Positions 25,201 through 37,769 are shown, counted from the stretch's first letter. The stretch: 64,000 nt of DNA from Gamsiella multidivaricata (GCF_025024155.1 NW_026251784.1:62001-126000); one strand, 5' to 3'. Translations and numbers: made by a program. Notes: a model not told the origin generated them from the sequence alone.

Positions 25201-25324
25201 CCGAAAGTTGAAACGTGTTGGTCTATGGGGCCTCCAGTCGATGACCAGAAATATTGTCAGCGTATACGACTATGCACGTGGCAACCGAGGCTTCTGGCAT
25301 TACATTGGAGCTCAAACTGTCTAG
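22205..25324 (+). CDS. MDM31: mitochondrial inner-membrane protein MDM31/MDM32 family
   Basis: Proposed exons: 22205-22341, 22511-23331, 23495-23869, 23967-24994, 25091-25324; about 864 residues. The first exon encodes an Arg-rich, acid-free start (MQASCLAQRGPMRPL) that looks like a mitochondrial presequence; the first intron is the least certain join. A long basic, Ser/His-rich region is followed by RQIRPWRVDDFIAMFSW and a transmembrane segment at about 285-315, then the conserved core with ASTGVKVKFEAAIVPNWKDG, DRTHVWWDPDVEYIPEEAR and the ending YDYARGNRGFWHYIG. MDM31/32 act in mitochondrial morphology and distribution and in lipid homeostasis of the inner membrane. A Gln/His-rich insert (about residues 645-715) interrupts the core and is probably a disordered loop. 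It shares a divergent promoter with COG5. Confidence 0.88.
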
Positions 25325-26611
25325 ACCCAGCACTGGCTCATCTTAGGCACCACCAAGCTTTCATTTATCATTTCTTTGCATGCATTGTTAGTGCCCTTTT
25401 TTTACTTGTTTATTTGTCATTCAATAGCAACATTGTACAATACATACCCGAAAATAGACATTGCCGTACATTGCCGCGCTGAAAAAATGTAAAGAGGATG
25501 AAGAAGAATAAACCATGCAAGACACCTGCGCAAGATCTATCCCTGAACAAAGGTGGCGACGATAAGAATCCAGATGTGTTCCTGAGAAACAGATGAAACG
25601 GGCCAATCGCATTCTTCGATCCAAAAACAAGGTTAAGTTCAGTCTTGTTCAGGGCAAATGGAACGTACCTGGGCGCGCATACGTACCAGTCGCTGCGCTT
25701 GTCATACTCATCTCAAGGGCGCAAATACAGTGTCGACTCTAAGAAATAGCGTACAGATAACTGCAATATGGAGTCAGTGTTGTTATATACTCGTTTTGTG
25801 CGGTACTCCTTCGCAGAGAATTGTTGCCTTAATCCCTCGCCTCGAGAGCCCTTACTTAGATGCTTCGGCTCCCATCGCCGGCTCACAACCCAAGATGAAT
25901 TCAGCGCTATCATTGGGCAGACTGCAATTTTAGGTCCACATGTCTTCTGCTGTTCCTTTACCTCATGTCCCAAAGAGAGCTCACTATTTTTTTTTTTTCT
26001 CAGGAGTACATTTTTATTGTGCTCTCATCAAGCCTTTCCCTGAAATGGCGACGATGGTAATTTTGTGGCACCTGGAATGAAGAAATGGACAAAACTGGCA
26101 TGCAGCGCTGTCCAGCTCGCCTCATCCTGCCCAATCTTCTCGATTGGCAAACTTATATTTATCCGGAAGCAAACAAACAAACCACTCATAGAAATGTTAA
26201 CACTGAATGCGCTTAGACTATACTCGCTTACTCAACATAGACTACACCAGAGTGGCCATCTCACTTTCCCTGTAGCCTTGTTCTATCGGCACCCTCTCAT
26301 CCCTTCATTTGCTAATACTTCTGCTCTCATAATCTTTCACCCTCTCGGGTGCGTGTTCACGGCGCCCTATGGCGTCCCATGGCTGCAATCGCGTGAGAAC
26401 CAACGCACATCGGTGCCAACACGCCTGCAGATTATAAATACTCGTATGTACCCCACCATTTCTCTTTTTCTTTAGCCATTCAGGACTCTTCGCACCGCAC
26501 ACCTACCCTAATCCAATTCCCGCCTTCTCGCCCCTTCCTCCTTCCCCTCCCTCCACCTCTCGACTTCAACCCCTCACAGTCTTCTACAGACACTAGTCTT
26601 TACCTCTCATT
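25325..26611 (+). promoter_or_regulatory. intergenic region with promoter of subtilase copy 1 (TATA at 26433-26440)
   Basis: About 1.3 kb. TATAAATA at 26433-26440 lies 170 bp before the ATG and is followed by a C/T-rich leader. The 15-bp motif CAGTCTTCTACAGAC at 26577-26591 recurs in the leader of copy 2 and, degenerate, of copy 3. The rest holds short ORFs without domains and a poly-T run at about 25987. Confidence 0.6.
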
Positions 26612-29326
26612 ATGAAGATCACCGCCATCCTCTCCGCCCTTGCCGCGGCTACCCTCGTCTCCGCCGGCAAGTTCCACTCTCTCAAGCCTGGCAAGACCAA
26701 CATCATCAACAACGGCTTCATTATCGAATACCACGATGGTGTTAAGCACTCGGATGCTCATGACGCCCTCAAGTCCCACAATGTCAACTACAAGGTCCGC
26801 AACGAGTACAACGTCTTCAACGGAGCCGCCATCACTGTCGATTCCCAGCATGATGGCCGCGCTCTCTCCATGATCCCTGGAGTCAAGAATGTCTGGCATA
26901 TCTCACTCTACGACATGCCCAAGGTCGAGAAGTCTAAGACGAAGCCCGATGATGCCTCTGCGACCTCGGATCACCGCATGACTGGTGTCGATGTCTTGCA
27001 TAGCAAATACAGTTTGACTGGAAAGGGCGTCAAGATTGGTGTCATCGATACAGGTATCGACTACAAGCATCCTGCCTTCGCTGCCGCCGGTGCTGATGCT
27101 GGATGCTTCGCTCGCAATGGCAAGAACTGCCGTGTCAAGTATGGTTGGGACTTTGTCGGTGATGACTACACTGGATCCAACACTCCTAAACCTGACAGTG
27201 ATCCCATGGACTGCTTTGGACACGGTTCTCACGTCGCCGGTATCATTGGTGGAAATGCTCTGAACATCAAGACCTCGCCTAAACCCCCACAGCCCTTCGT
27301 CGGTGTCGCCCCTGAGGTTACTCTCGGTGCCTACCGTATCTTTGGATGCGAGGGCCAAGCTGGTGAGGATGTTATTCTTGCTGCCATGGAGCTGGCCTTC
27401 AACGACGGCATGGATGTAAGTGATCGAGCTATTAATTACAATCACACAGACATGTGGGATGAGGAAATGAAGAATGGCCACTCATCCACTTTGATCAATA
27501 CGCTATTCTTGAACATTTAGGTCATCAACATGTCTCTCGGTGGCGGCTCCTCCTACAAGACCAACCCTACATCTGTACTTGCTGAGAAATTGATCGTCCG
27601 CGGCATGGCTTTGGCCGGTGCTGCTGGTAACGATGGTTCTGATGGTGTCTGGATGGTGTCCGACACTGGTCTTGGTGACCACGCTACCTCGGTCGCGTCG
27701 TTCGACAATCAGTTCGTTTGGTTTTACTATCTCACTTATGGCGGCAAGAAGTTCCCCTACAACTTCTCTGACGCCTATGGCAAGACCATTAATCTGCCCG
27801 CCTCTGCCACTATCGTTCCCTTGCTCTCCAACGGTACATTGAGCGACGGATGCGACCAGTCCCTCTACAACGGTGTCGATGTCAAGGGCAAGACCGTCTT
27901 GGTTCTTGGCGATGTCACCCGCTGCAAATCTGGTGGACGTGGTGCTCTGGCTGTTAACAACGGCGCTGCTGGTATGATCATCCAGTCTAGCGATGCTGGC
28001 ATCGACTCTTTGGGAGGTGTCCCCAACTTGCCCATGGCGTCGATCGAGTTTGATGCTGGTGTCCAGCTGCTCGCTACCTGGAAGGCCAACCCCAAGTCGG
28101 TTGTAACCTGGTCCAATGTCCAGGGACCCTTCTCCATTGACAACTCGGGAGCACCCTCTTCCTTCTCTTCCTTCGGGTTGGATGGTGATCTCCGCTCCAA
28201 GCCCGATATTGCCGCCCCTGGTGGCAACATCCTCTCAACCTACCCTCTTGCCAAGGGCGGTTATGCTGTTCTCTCTGGTACCTCCATGGCCACCCCCTAC
28301 ATTGCAGGTTCCCATGCTTTGTACATGCAGGCCAAGAAGGCCAAGCCCCATGGTGATGTTATTCGCCAGGTCTTCAAGAACACAGCCACGATCTCCAAGA
28401 ACTACAAATCCAAGACCTTTACCTCTGCTGCTAAGCAAGGTGCTGGTTTGATCAATGTCCTCAACGCTGTCCTAACCTCGGCCGAGATCAGCCCCGACCA
28501 CATTGATCTCCTCGATACTGTCAACTTCCAGAAGCAGGTCAAGATCCAGATCAAGAATACCGGCAAGCACACTGAGACCTACACTCTCACGCACGTCCCC
28601 GCTGATGCCTTGAACTCGTACAACGCCAACAACTCCTTCCCACTCGGTACTCCCATCATTGAGGTCGACTATGCCACCGTCAAGTTCTCCCAAAGCACCA
28701 TTAAGATCAAACCTGGCCAGTCTGCCAAGGTCACCCTGAAGTTCACAGAGCCTAAGAATGGTAAGGCTGCTGACTGGCCCCTGTACTCTGGTTTCGTCGT
28801 TGCTACTCCTCGCACCAAGGGTGGTGTTGCTGTCCATATTCCCTACACTGGTGTCAAGGGCGATATCCGCAACGTGCCAATCCAGGATACCAGCCTCGGC
28901 TTCCCCGCGTTGCAGATGGTCAACTCGACCGGCCAATTGAACGATGTCCCCAAGGGCTTCACCTTCGACTTGAAGGACAACAAGCCCGTTGTCTTGTCCC
29001 GCTTTGGTTCGCACTCTCCCGATGCCACCATCCGCATCTTTGATTCGAACAAGAAGTTTGTCGGATTTTTGACCTCCACGGATGGCGGCGCTGCCTTTGG
29101 CGCCACCGGCAGAATGACGAACGTTGATAGCACCACCGGTCAGTTGGTCTTTGCCCAGTACACTTGGGAGGGACAGGTCCTCGCTGCCGAGAACGCAACC
29201 TTGGCCCCTACCACACTTGCTGCCGGCAGCTACGATATCGTTGTTGCCTCTCAGAAGAAGCTCACTAAGGGCAACTACCCCGGGGATTTTGAGATCTTTG
29301 ACCTTGGCACCGTCAAGATCGCTTAA
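26612..29326 (+). CDS. secreted subtilisin-like serine protease, paralog 1
   Basis: Exons 26612-27415 and 27521-29326 (105-bp intron, phase 0), 869 residues. Signal peptide at 1-18 (ATLVSA-G), an I9-type propeptide at about 25-105 (FIIEYHDGVKHSDAHDALKSH), then an S8 catalytic domain: Asp146 in GVIDTGIDYKHPAF, His204 in GHGSHVAGI, oxyanion Asn in AAGNDG, Ser523 in SGTSMATPY. A PA-like domain (about 360-460) is inserted before the Ser box, and an Fn3-like C-terminal region (about 590-730) follows. This order is the Vpr/C5a-peptidase-like branch of family S8A. It should break down proteins outside the cell or in the secretory route. Two close paralogs lie at 47.2 and 52.1 kb. No membrane anchor is seen. 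Confidence 0.95.
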
Positions 29327-29640
29327 ATGCGATCTTTTTCTTCTTCCTTTCACCTTCTTCCACCTTTCCCATCTTCATTGCCATTTTCATTATCATCTCA
29401 ACCTCCGTAATTCATTCCTGATGACTCTCCCTTTCCCCGCTCGCGCGTATAAAAGTAACCGAACTCTTTATCTATCTAGACCAGAAACTAGAATAACAGC
29501 AATGTATACAAGATTATAAAGCCATTGGTTCAAAGCTGTATATCTAATAACACCCATCAACTCTTGTTCGCTGTGATATCTGATGAGCTTTATTAATTTT
29601 AGAAGAAAAGAAATGTACAGGGTAGAAAAAGACGAGTGCA
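29327..29640. terminator. 3' flanks of convergent subtilase 1 and SSU72
   Basis: 314 bp between two convergent stop codons. T/C-rich after the subtilase stop, then AT-rich; both 3' ends must process here. The exact poly(A) sites cannot be assigned from sequence alone. Confidence 0.4.
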
Positions 29641-30620
29641 TCAGAAGAATGAGACGGAATGCAGGACGGATGTACTCGGATAGCGCTGCTGGAACCTATC
29701 CAGGATCGGCTGAACCTCATGATCAAAATCCTTGCTTTGCTCGATATCCTTGGCGAGATTTAGAATCATCCGTCCACCGACCATGGCCTCCTCGTAATTA
29801 TCCTTGATCTCGACGTTGATCACATGCACCGGATTATTGTGCGATTCGCCTCGCTGAATGAGATCTGCTCGGTTGTTTATCAAGGTTTCCAGCGGAAGAT
29901 GGGGTTAGCAAAAAATCCTTCCTCTGTAATGGACTGAACAAGCAATGGTGCCCAGTTGCTGATTACCTTCACATACGGCGTCGAAGCAGCGTTCTTCACA
30001 GGTGATGATGACATCAAACTCCTCTCTGCTCTCCTGGAACCGTTCCGGTGAGTTCTTAATCTTACGATTCCTGTCCAGCATAAGCAGCAATCCATTTGAT
30101 TGGTATCTATTTGAAATTTGGTCCGCACACAGGTACGTCGAACGATCCCTCCAGTTAGACCCTCACTCTTGGGCAAAATGACGATTTACATCGCTGGAAT
30201 GTTATACAATTGAATTGTCCTTTCCGCAATGCTATGTTTCAAAGCCCTCGGTCTCTTTTCCAGTTCAGCTCTTCCTTACAATTGCGTGTCCTTGCCCTTG
30301 AGTTCCTGATAGACATCATTGTAGGGTGTCCCAAAGTTGTAAATGTTGGGTTTGTCAATGGTCGGTCCTGGCAAACGGACCCTGGTTCCTATGCCGTATG
30401 ATGATACCGTGAAACCGTTTTTCCTATTCAGTATCCGAAACAACGAACATAAGAGAGCGAGTTAATGGCATGAGTTGTAACAAGCCGAAGTCGCGCTCGC
30501 TAACGGAAACCGACCAACGCATCAGCATGATCCAAATAAAGATTCATTTTACAGCAGGACGTTGTGCGCCTCCATGCTGCGGTTCTGGTTCGAGGCGCAG
30601 ATGACAGCAAAGCGAACCAT
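29641..30620 (-). CDS. SSU72: RNA polymerase II CTD phosphatase SSU72
   Basis: Four exons on the minus strand: 30553-30620, 30280-30423, 29967-30106, 29641-29864; phases agree, 191 residues, the normal family length (about 194-206). The first exon carries the low-molecular-weight phosphatase-like CX5RS loop as [17 protein letters not shown], which supplies the catalytic Cys and Arg. Later come [41 protein letters not shown] and [17 protein letters not shown], with the aromatic end SVSFF. SSU72 removes phosphate from Ser5 (and Ser7) of the polymerase II CTD and works in the cleavage/polyadenylation factor during termination and gene looping. All key residues are present. The first exon is only 68 bp, so simple ORF calling misses the active site. 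Confidence 0.96.
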
Positions 30621-30853
30621 GGCGAGATCTATGTTTGTGGTATCGAATGAGGTTGAACAAGAACAATGAAGGGCTGCATTGCTTTGTGCAAACAGACTGC
30701 TCTGGTCACAAGCAGCCGTCTCACGAAAGAAGCGGTCGCCCTATTGGTCAACGCGACCGCGCACTCTACCGTACTACGGAGCGCTTGGGCTTTTGAACAT
30801 AAAAATCGCTTTTTTTTTTTTATTTCCGATATGAATGGTATTGATGCTTATGC

Positions 30854-32288
30854 TTAAATGTCCTTCTTCTTTACATCGTTCTTATTGCCGACAAACGTCT
30901 CCATGGCCCTGTCAGCGCCGCTGATAGTCCTTGCCAGGTCCTGAAACCATCCTGGCAAGATCGAGACGAGCGGGACAAAGTTGACATAGAATGGCAACAT
31001 GATTTGGTTGCGCCCACGTCGCTGTTCTATCGATGCTACGATCTTACGCACCACCTCGAGGGGTTCAAGGATCGGAGTAAAGAAGGGGAGCCGCTCCTGA
31101 ACGCCCTGGAACATTCCCGTTGCAATTCTGCCGCAGCAGACCAACGTGGTCTTCACACCGGGAGCCTTATACAGGTACTTGATCTCGGTTTCGAGAGTCT
31201 CGTGGAAGGCCTTAACAGCGGCCTTGGAGGCAGCATAGTCCGCTAATATATCAGGAAGGAATTGGTATGGGAGGTAAATATTATTGAGGTTAGGACAAGG
31301 TACTGGAATAAAATACTCGGTGCCTTGGCAATAGTCGATAGCCGCAACTGGTCGTTACCAATCCTTGGAGCGGACATGATACCCATGGCGGACGAAATTG
31401 TGACCTATGATCGGAGATGATAAAATGTCAAGCGATCGAGTATTTTTTTTGATACGCAACATTATGCTGCATGTGAGATAAAAGACGGCTCCTTACGACA
31501 TGTCCATGGTTGTTCTTGATCATGTCTGGTAAAAACTCCTTAATCATGTAGGCCTGTCCCAAAAAGTTGACATTCATCGTTCGTTTGATATCCTCTGCGG
31601 AGAGGTCTAGAATCGATTGGCCATTGACAATGGCAGCGTTGTTGATCAAGATAGTAGGCTCGCCCACATCTTCACGGATCTCCTTGGCAACGCGTGCAAT
31701 ATCCTCGGGGCTGGAGACATCGCAGATGTAACTGTCAATATCCACTATCGGTTTTCAACATCAGGGTATAACGCGCGATGGTTAGATAGTAAAGATCAAT
31801 GGCGGTTGTGCGCAGTATTGACTAGCATTCAGGATCCTTACAGGCGGTTTTCACAGGCTGGATGTCGAGAGCGACGACAGTGATGCGTCGAATGGCCAGT
31901 GACTCGGCGAGGAGCAACCCAATTCCACTAGCACCTAATTGTTTTGCAGTTGCCGAAGAATCAGCGAGACATTAGACCTGAGATTCCATTCAAATGGACC
32001 TATGGTGCCGAAGATAGCAGGACAGTGGATTGTACCTCCAGTAATCAGAACGACCTCGTCTTCCCAGTCGGCTTTTTCTCCCGTTCTCTGGCTCCGTTCA
32101 TGCGCCCAAAATGCGATCTTGACAAAGAACAACAGCGCTCCATACGCGGCTGCCAGGATAAAGGCAAGACTTTCGTTCGAGGCACCGTACAGCTTGATGC
32201 AGGGGATCAGAAAGAATGGGAAGGACAGATGAAAGACAGTGGCATTGAGCATATGCAGGGCAAAGTCGATGCTTTCACGGTGGACCAT
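30854..32288 (-). CDS. membrane-anchored short-chain dehydrogenase/reductase (RDH10/SDR16C-like)
   Basis: Five exons on the minus strand: 32036-32288, 31842-31934, 31497-31744, 31359-31404, 30854-31242; phases agree, 342 residues. Residues 15-70 contain two hydrophobic stretches that should anchor it in the ER or lipid-droplet membrane. The classical SDR fold follows: the nucleotide-binding TGGASGIGLLLAE split across exons 1-2, the acidic strand end LDIQ that usually prefers NAD(H), the NNAA strand, SS in VTISSAMG, and the catalytic YAASK. The C-terminal part PGVKTTLVCCGRIATGMF is the usual SDR16C continuation. Substrate is unknown: retinol-like, sterol or long-chain alcohol substrates are possible by family, and sequence cannot decide. 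It sits 234 bp upstream of SSU72, same strand. Confidence 0.88.
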
Positions 32289-32821
32289 GGTGGTGGTGGT
32301 TATGTCCGCTGCTGAATGTGGGAATGGGTGGAGGACGAAAGAGGATTGCAGAAAAAAGAAGGATGAGGAGTATCCTGGCGCAATAATAGGCAATTGGGTC
32401 TGAAACGTAAAGTTTGATTAAATTGCTGATCAATAATTTAAACCATCTATATCAGGCGCGTACGAGCGCGTCGTACCAACTATTATTGAAGCGCTGTATG
32501 AGCTGGCCAGTCTGGAAGCGTGTCAAACCGCGTTTCTGACACACTGGATGATGCATCTACAGCCCGCGGGCTCATCTTCCGCGCTTCAACTGCTTCATGT
32601 CTCTCTCTCTCCCCAGCCTGTGTGCGTCGTGACTGGTCAAAGCGCTCCTAAATAGGTGCCCTTTTTTTTTTTTTTTTTGGGGGGGGGGGAAGCACCACCG
32701 CAGCTCTTCCTCCTTTACCTTTCACTTTCTGCAGTGTCATTCAACCGCGGATCCAACGCTCTAACACGCACAACACTTCTATCACTACGCTACTAAAAGG
32801 ATCCTGAATAGAACCGTTGTA
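32289..32821. other. divergent promoter region between SDR and gamma-SNAP, with T-G homopolymer junction
   Basis: 533 bp between head-to-head genes. Contains a 17-T run followed directly by 11 G (about 32662-32689), flanked by T/C-rich leader sequence for gamma-SNAP. No ORF of note. Confidence 0.6.
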
Positions 32822-34747
32822 ATGGGAGTGACAGAAAAATCACGATTGAAGGATGCTCTCGAATACTTGCGGGAAGCTGAGAAGAAGTAGCGTCTTATTC
32901 CGCTTCACCAATACTCGCCCACTGTCAATGAAGTTGCAACAGCACCGCTAATGCTAATATATAACCGAGTTCTTTGGCCTTGGTCTATGTAGCACCGAGA
33001 AGGGTTGGTTCAGGAACCCTGACTGGGATATCGCTGCCCAATATTTTGAGAAAGCGGGTGAGTGCCCCCTTTTGTGTTAAATGACATTAGCCATGTCCGC
33101 GAGATGCACGATACGTCTTGTCATATCCTTCCCCCCCCCCCCCCCCCCCGATTTCGCCAAGGACCACTAATCAGTTTTACGCCCTGTTCGACATGCCCGC
33201 GCCAACCTCCCTATGCAGGTCAGGCATTCAAGGCTGGAAAGTCGTATGAGCAAGCAATCCAAGCTCTTATCAAGGCCTCTGACGCCATGGTTTCTTCTAC
33301 AAGGCACATACCACTCCCACCCCAGGCCTTGTCAGATGCCATAGGCAGGCGACAAGCCTAAACTAACTCTGCGTTTATCCATTCTCTAGTCTGTTCATGG
33401 CAGGACGTGCAATGGAGGATGCAGGCGGTATTGCGATCCAGAATCTCGGTCAGCCAGAACGAGCTGCCGATATGTATAAGCGTGCCAGCGACTTGTTCTT
33501 GCAGAGCATGACGCCAGATCGAGCTGCGGAGTTGCTAGAAAAGAGTGCCAAGTAAGCACCACCGTGCAGATTTTTGTGATGGTTCAGTAACACGTAGTCG
33601 TCATACGCTGATCACGGAGTCTATGGTTACGTTTGCTTGGTGTTAGAGCGATGGAGCCGATCTCTGTTGACTCTGCGATCGAATCTTACATTGGAGCCTG
33701 CGACATTTACGAGAATGAAGATCGAGCTCGATATGCAGCCGACACCTTCAAAAGAACCATTTCTTTGCTGGTCAAGCATAAGCGGTAAGAGAATCGCACC
33801 ATGTTGCGTCCTGAATATACCATTCATCACGCGAGAAAACAACTTATGAAGTGACCTTTATTCTTCATTAAAATCTGCTGTCCCAGCTTCGCGAAGGCGA
33901 TAGAGGTGCTGCAGAGACTGGGCAATGTTCATAAGGGTGCTTCCAACAATACAGCATACTACAAGACCCTTCTAAGCATCATTATTGTGGAATTGGCTGC
34001 AGGCGACGAGGTCAATGCCGGAGCGCGCTTTCAGGAATACTGCTCGTAAGTATTGCCTTGACGTGACAAATCCCTTTGTAGACCATGGGATGCCAATCTC
34101 ATTATCCAAATACCTTGGTATCGCTCTGACATAGCGTGGAAGGTTTTGTCCAGTCTGAAGAATCTGCCGTTGCGCATGCAATGCTGGATGCGTTTGAAAA
34201 CCGTGACCAGGACTACTACAACCAGACTGCTGCCCGCCAATACGTCGGGTTCTTGGACAATGAGATAGCGCGACTGGCGCGCAACATTGTCATCTCAAAT
34301 GATCTAATATCTGGAGCCGGATGTGCTGAACCTGGCCAGGCGCTAACTCCGCCACAGCAGCATCAGCAGATGTACTTGCCGCAAGGTCACTCAGGCAGCA
34401 CACCTCCAGTCCAGTCCAGTCCATATCAACAACAACAGCCGCCATATCCTGCACACCCACATCAGCAACTATTTTCTGATCAGAAGGATGTCTATCAAGC
34501 ACAGCCTGTCTCTCGGAATTTGTCTCGTCCTCTGAGCATGAATGGGGGATATGAGATTTCGCCGACAAGCTCATCGGATCCTCCACCTTATTCGGAAGAG
34601 CGGAGCGAATCCGACTGGCATGCGCTGACAGAGAAGCAGCCGTATCAACAAGGATCATCATACCTAGAGCAGAGACAACAGCCGGAAGCACCGCCCAGCC
34701 GCAATTACTACCAGGATGTGGAGGCGGATGATGATGGTCTTCTTTGA
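32822..34747 (+). CDS. NAPG: gamma-SNAP (vesicle fusion adaptor) with long Gln/Pro-rich tail
   Basis: Seven exons: 32822-32886, 32993-33057, 33219-33303, 33390-33551, 33647-33784, 33887-34045, 34135-34747; product about 428 residues. The TPR-like helices of SNAP proteins are clear: DWDIAAQYFEKA, AFKAGKSYEQAIQALIKAS, GQPERAADMYKRASDLFL, DRARYAADTFKRTISLLVK, RFAKAIEVLQRLGNVHKG, and FLDNEIARLARNIVI near the C-terminal end of the core. SNAPs recruit NSF to SNARE complexes; the gamma form acts in a subset of fusion steps and binds mitochondria- or centrosome-linked partners in animals. Human gamma-SNAP is 312 residues; here about 120 residues rich in Gln, Pro, Ser and Tyr are added. Intron 3 begins GC (AAG|GCACAT) rather than GT if the in-phase join is right. 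Confidence 0.88.
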
Positions 34748-34877
34748 AGCAATGATAGTGACCGCGCCTGTGCCTGAGCATGCTTTTCCCACCCATTTTA
34801 GGAAATTGTGGAGTTGATTGAATAAAGATCTCATTCTTCATTGATTCCCGTCCATTCGTTCTATCTTAATCATTCCA

Positions 34878-37769
34878 ATGGTAAAGTGCATCGAGGAGGC
34901 GGAAGAAGCAGGACTGAAAGGCGCCACTGAACCATTCCGGCACACTGGCTTCCTGCTTCTATCCCAACTGACTTTGTGTCCTTGACGACATAAATAATTG
35001 TTACTTAGGCAACACGGACACTTGCGGGACGATTGCTCCGTCCCACCAGCACAGCAGCAAACACCTTCGCAAGCAGAAATGTCCCTTCAGTGATTAAACC
35101 AACCTCGGCGACAAGGATTACTGCTAATACAATCTGCAAGGCAACTTCGGTGTCACCTCATCAATTATCGTCATCGTTTTCGCTCTTCTCGACTTCAGCC
35201 GCGGCAGGACGTGCCAAGGTCGCAGCCCAGTATGGACAGCCAACTTGGATGACACACTCACATCTGATGAAGCAGGGCGAGAGTATGTCTTCTTTGCAGG
35301 GCTTTGATAGGGGTCTCCTGGGCGTAACGTTGATCTACAAGGCATGTTACACCGTATGAGAGAAGAAGAGTTCTGACCAATGCCTCGTTTGTTATATAAT
35401 ACTAGTTACACCTGGATTGTCAGCATCCGAGTATGAACTCAGAAGATCGATTCTGATGCAGGGACTCCCCAAGGGGAGCATTGTCATCGCATCAAGCCAT
35501 CGGACACGATTTATGACGAATAATATCTTGTAAGGCATAAATTGAGACTATCTTGGTAGCTATGAATTTAGGCCATTCAGTTGCACAACGCCGATTACTC
35601 ACTATGGTGAACTGCGAAAACTCATTAGCTATCCGTTCCATCAACAGACCGACTTTTATTATCTTTGCGGTATGGGCCGTTGTCAGAAATGCTCGATAGG
35701 GATAAGGAGATTGGATCTAAATCGCACGGTTGGTGATACTGACGGAGCGCTTTGATAATTTGCGTCGACAATAGGATTTAACGAGCCAGACGCAGCACTA
35801 GTCCTTGGTAGGTTTTGGCGAGTTGTATCTTTTTACGAACGATCACAATTGCTTCCCGGCCGACCTAACATCTCTTGGTTCGTATCGCTCTTGAATAACA
35901 GAGAAGAATGATTCGCCCCGCGGATATAAAATGACCATGTTTGTGGCGCTCAAGAACGCCAATGTTGAGATGTGGGAGGGTGCGCGTACAGGAACCGAGG
36001 CTGCCAAGGAAATCTTTGGCGCCGACGAAGTAAAGCAGCCAGTGATCCTTGCAAAGTTTTGTTCAACGCAGCAGGAGACGAACCGATCATTAATGACTAT
36101 ATTCTTATATTCTTATATTCTTATGACATGGATAACTAGGCGGTTGATGCAAATTTATTCAGATACAGGATCGTGGACATGGCGAGTCGATATGAAAACG
36201 TCTACTTTGACTACCCGAACGCATCAATGTTCATGCCCATGGACATCGCAAAGAAGCTGCACAACAAGCCAGGTAATCAAAGCGACATACGAAAATGATT
36301 TGCTCGGTTGTGGGTCCACTTGGGGCGATCACATCAAAGGAACAGGAATATCAACCCACACATCAACCCCTCTATCATCTTGTGCTATTCTCAGTTTCGT
36401 CGTCCCTACTTTCACGCTTGATTGGGATCTTCAAAAGAACGAACGCTAAATCCTCGTCTGCTTTCGCCTTTACCTCCCACCCGTATCCCAACAACGGCGG
36501 TATGAAAACATCATCTCGACGACAATTTTTTAAAGACTCGGATTCGATAACCACCACCAAAAGCCTTTCACCTTTGGTTCAGGAACTGCGTGTCATCAAG
36601 AGCGAGGCCGAGATCAAGATCATGCGGCAGGCGGGCGAAATTAGCGGCAAAGCATTTATTGAGGTAAGTCAACAACACTATATAACTATATATGATAGAT
36701 GACCTTTTGTAGCGCTATTTTCTCTGGCTGATCTCTCTTTCTTTCTTTCTTTTTTTTTTTTTTTTTTTTTTTTGTAGACGATGAAGTTTACGAACCCAGA
36801 GCGACTTGAGCATCAGATCTATGCAAAGTTTGATTACGAGTGCCGCATGCGCGGTTCCCAAATGATGGCATACGTGCCTGTGGTGGCAGGCGGATCTAAC
36901 GCGTTGACTATGCACTATGTTAACAATGATCAGCCCCTACACGACGGCGACTTGTTGCTGATGGATGCTGGTGGAGAACTGAATGGATATGCAAGCGATA
37001 TTACAAGGACGTGGCCAGTCAATGGCAAATTTACGGAGGCACAGAAGGACCTATATGAGGTTGTTTTGCACGCGAACAAGGAGTGCATCAAGGTAAAAGA
37101 AAATTGCTGTGGAGGGAAGAGGAAATATGCAGGGCAGGCGACGCATCCACGAAAACTAAATGGACGTTATTTTATATGTCAAAAATGATAGCTCTGCACG
37201 GAGGAGCATGGCATGTCGTTGAACCAGATCCACGATGTTTCGATGCGTCTTACTAAGGAAGGTCTATCGAAACTCGGCATCAAGCCTTTGGCTCATGTAA
37301 GTCGACTCAATGGCAAAGAGAATATTTGAATGATAGGATGAAGTGGTGTTTTAACAGGGTCTCTATTACTCTCATTTATCTGCCATAGGATGTGGATAGG
37401 AGATTGTATCCTCATCATGTTGGACATTATTTAGGCATGGATGTTCACGACACAGGTGATATTTCCAGGTCCCGACCTCTGAAGGAGGGCATGGTCATCA
37501 CGATCGGTTAGTAACATGGGCTTTGTATCTATGACGGCTTCTCCTTTCGTTGTTGAAAAGTGCGTTCCTGACAATCAGCGCCATATCTTTCTGTAGAACC
37601 CGGTCTGTACATTCCTCGGGATCCTGCATATCCTGAAAAGTATCAGGGAATTGGTATTCGCATTGAAGACAATGTCGCGATTGGCAAGACCGTTCCGCAT
37701 GTCCTGAGTGTCACCGCGCCTAAGGAGGTGGTCGACATCGAGTATTGCTGTGCCTCTGACAAAGAATAG
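34878..37769 (+). CDS. ICP55: mitochondrial Xaa-Pro aminopeptidase ICP55 / XPNPEP3
   Basis: Twelve exons: 34878-34880, 35009-35282, 35406-35529, 35629-35669, 35775-35807, 35902-36029, 36140-36272, 36395-36663, 36778-37092, 37192-37296, 37389-37506, 37597-37769; 571 residues. Exon 1 is only the ATG; splicing puts it before [16 protein letters not shown], a mitochondrial presequence. The N-terminal aminopeptidase-P domain includes [15 protein letters not shown] and [18 protein letters not shown]. The pita-bread catalytic domain has its dinuclear metal ligands: two Asp in [15 protein letters not shown], His in [13 protein letters not shown], Glu in the split TIEPGLY, and Glu in IRIEDNV. ICP55 trims one residue after the processing peptidase, stabilising imported proteins. 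Exon 8 has a less conserved, Ser-rich start, so its acceptor is tentative. Confidence 0.92.
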
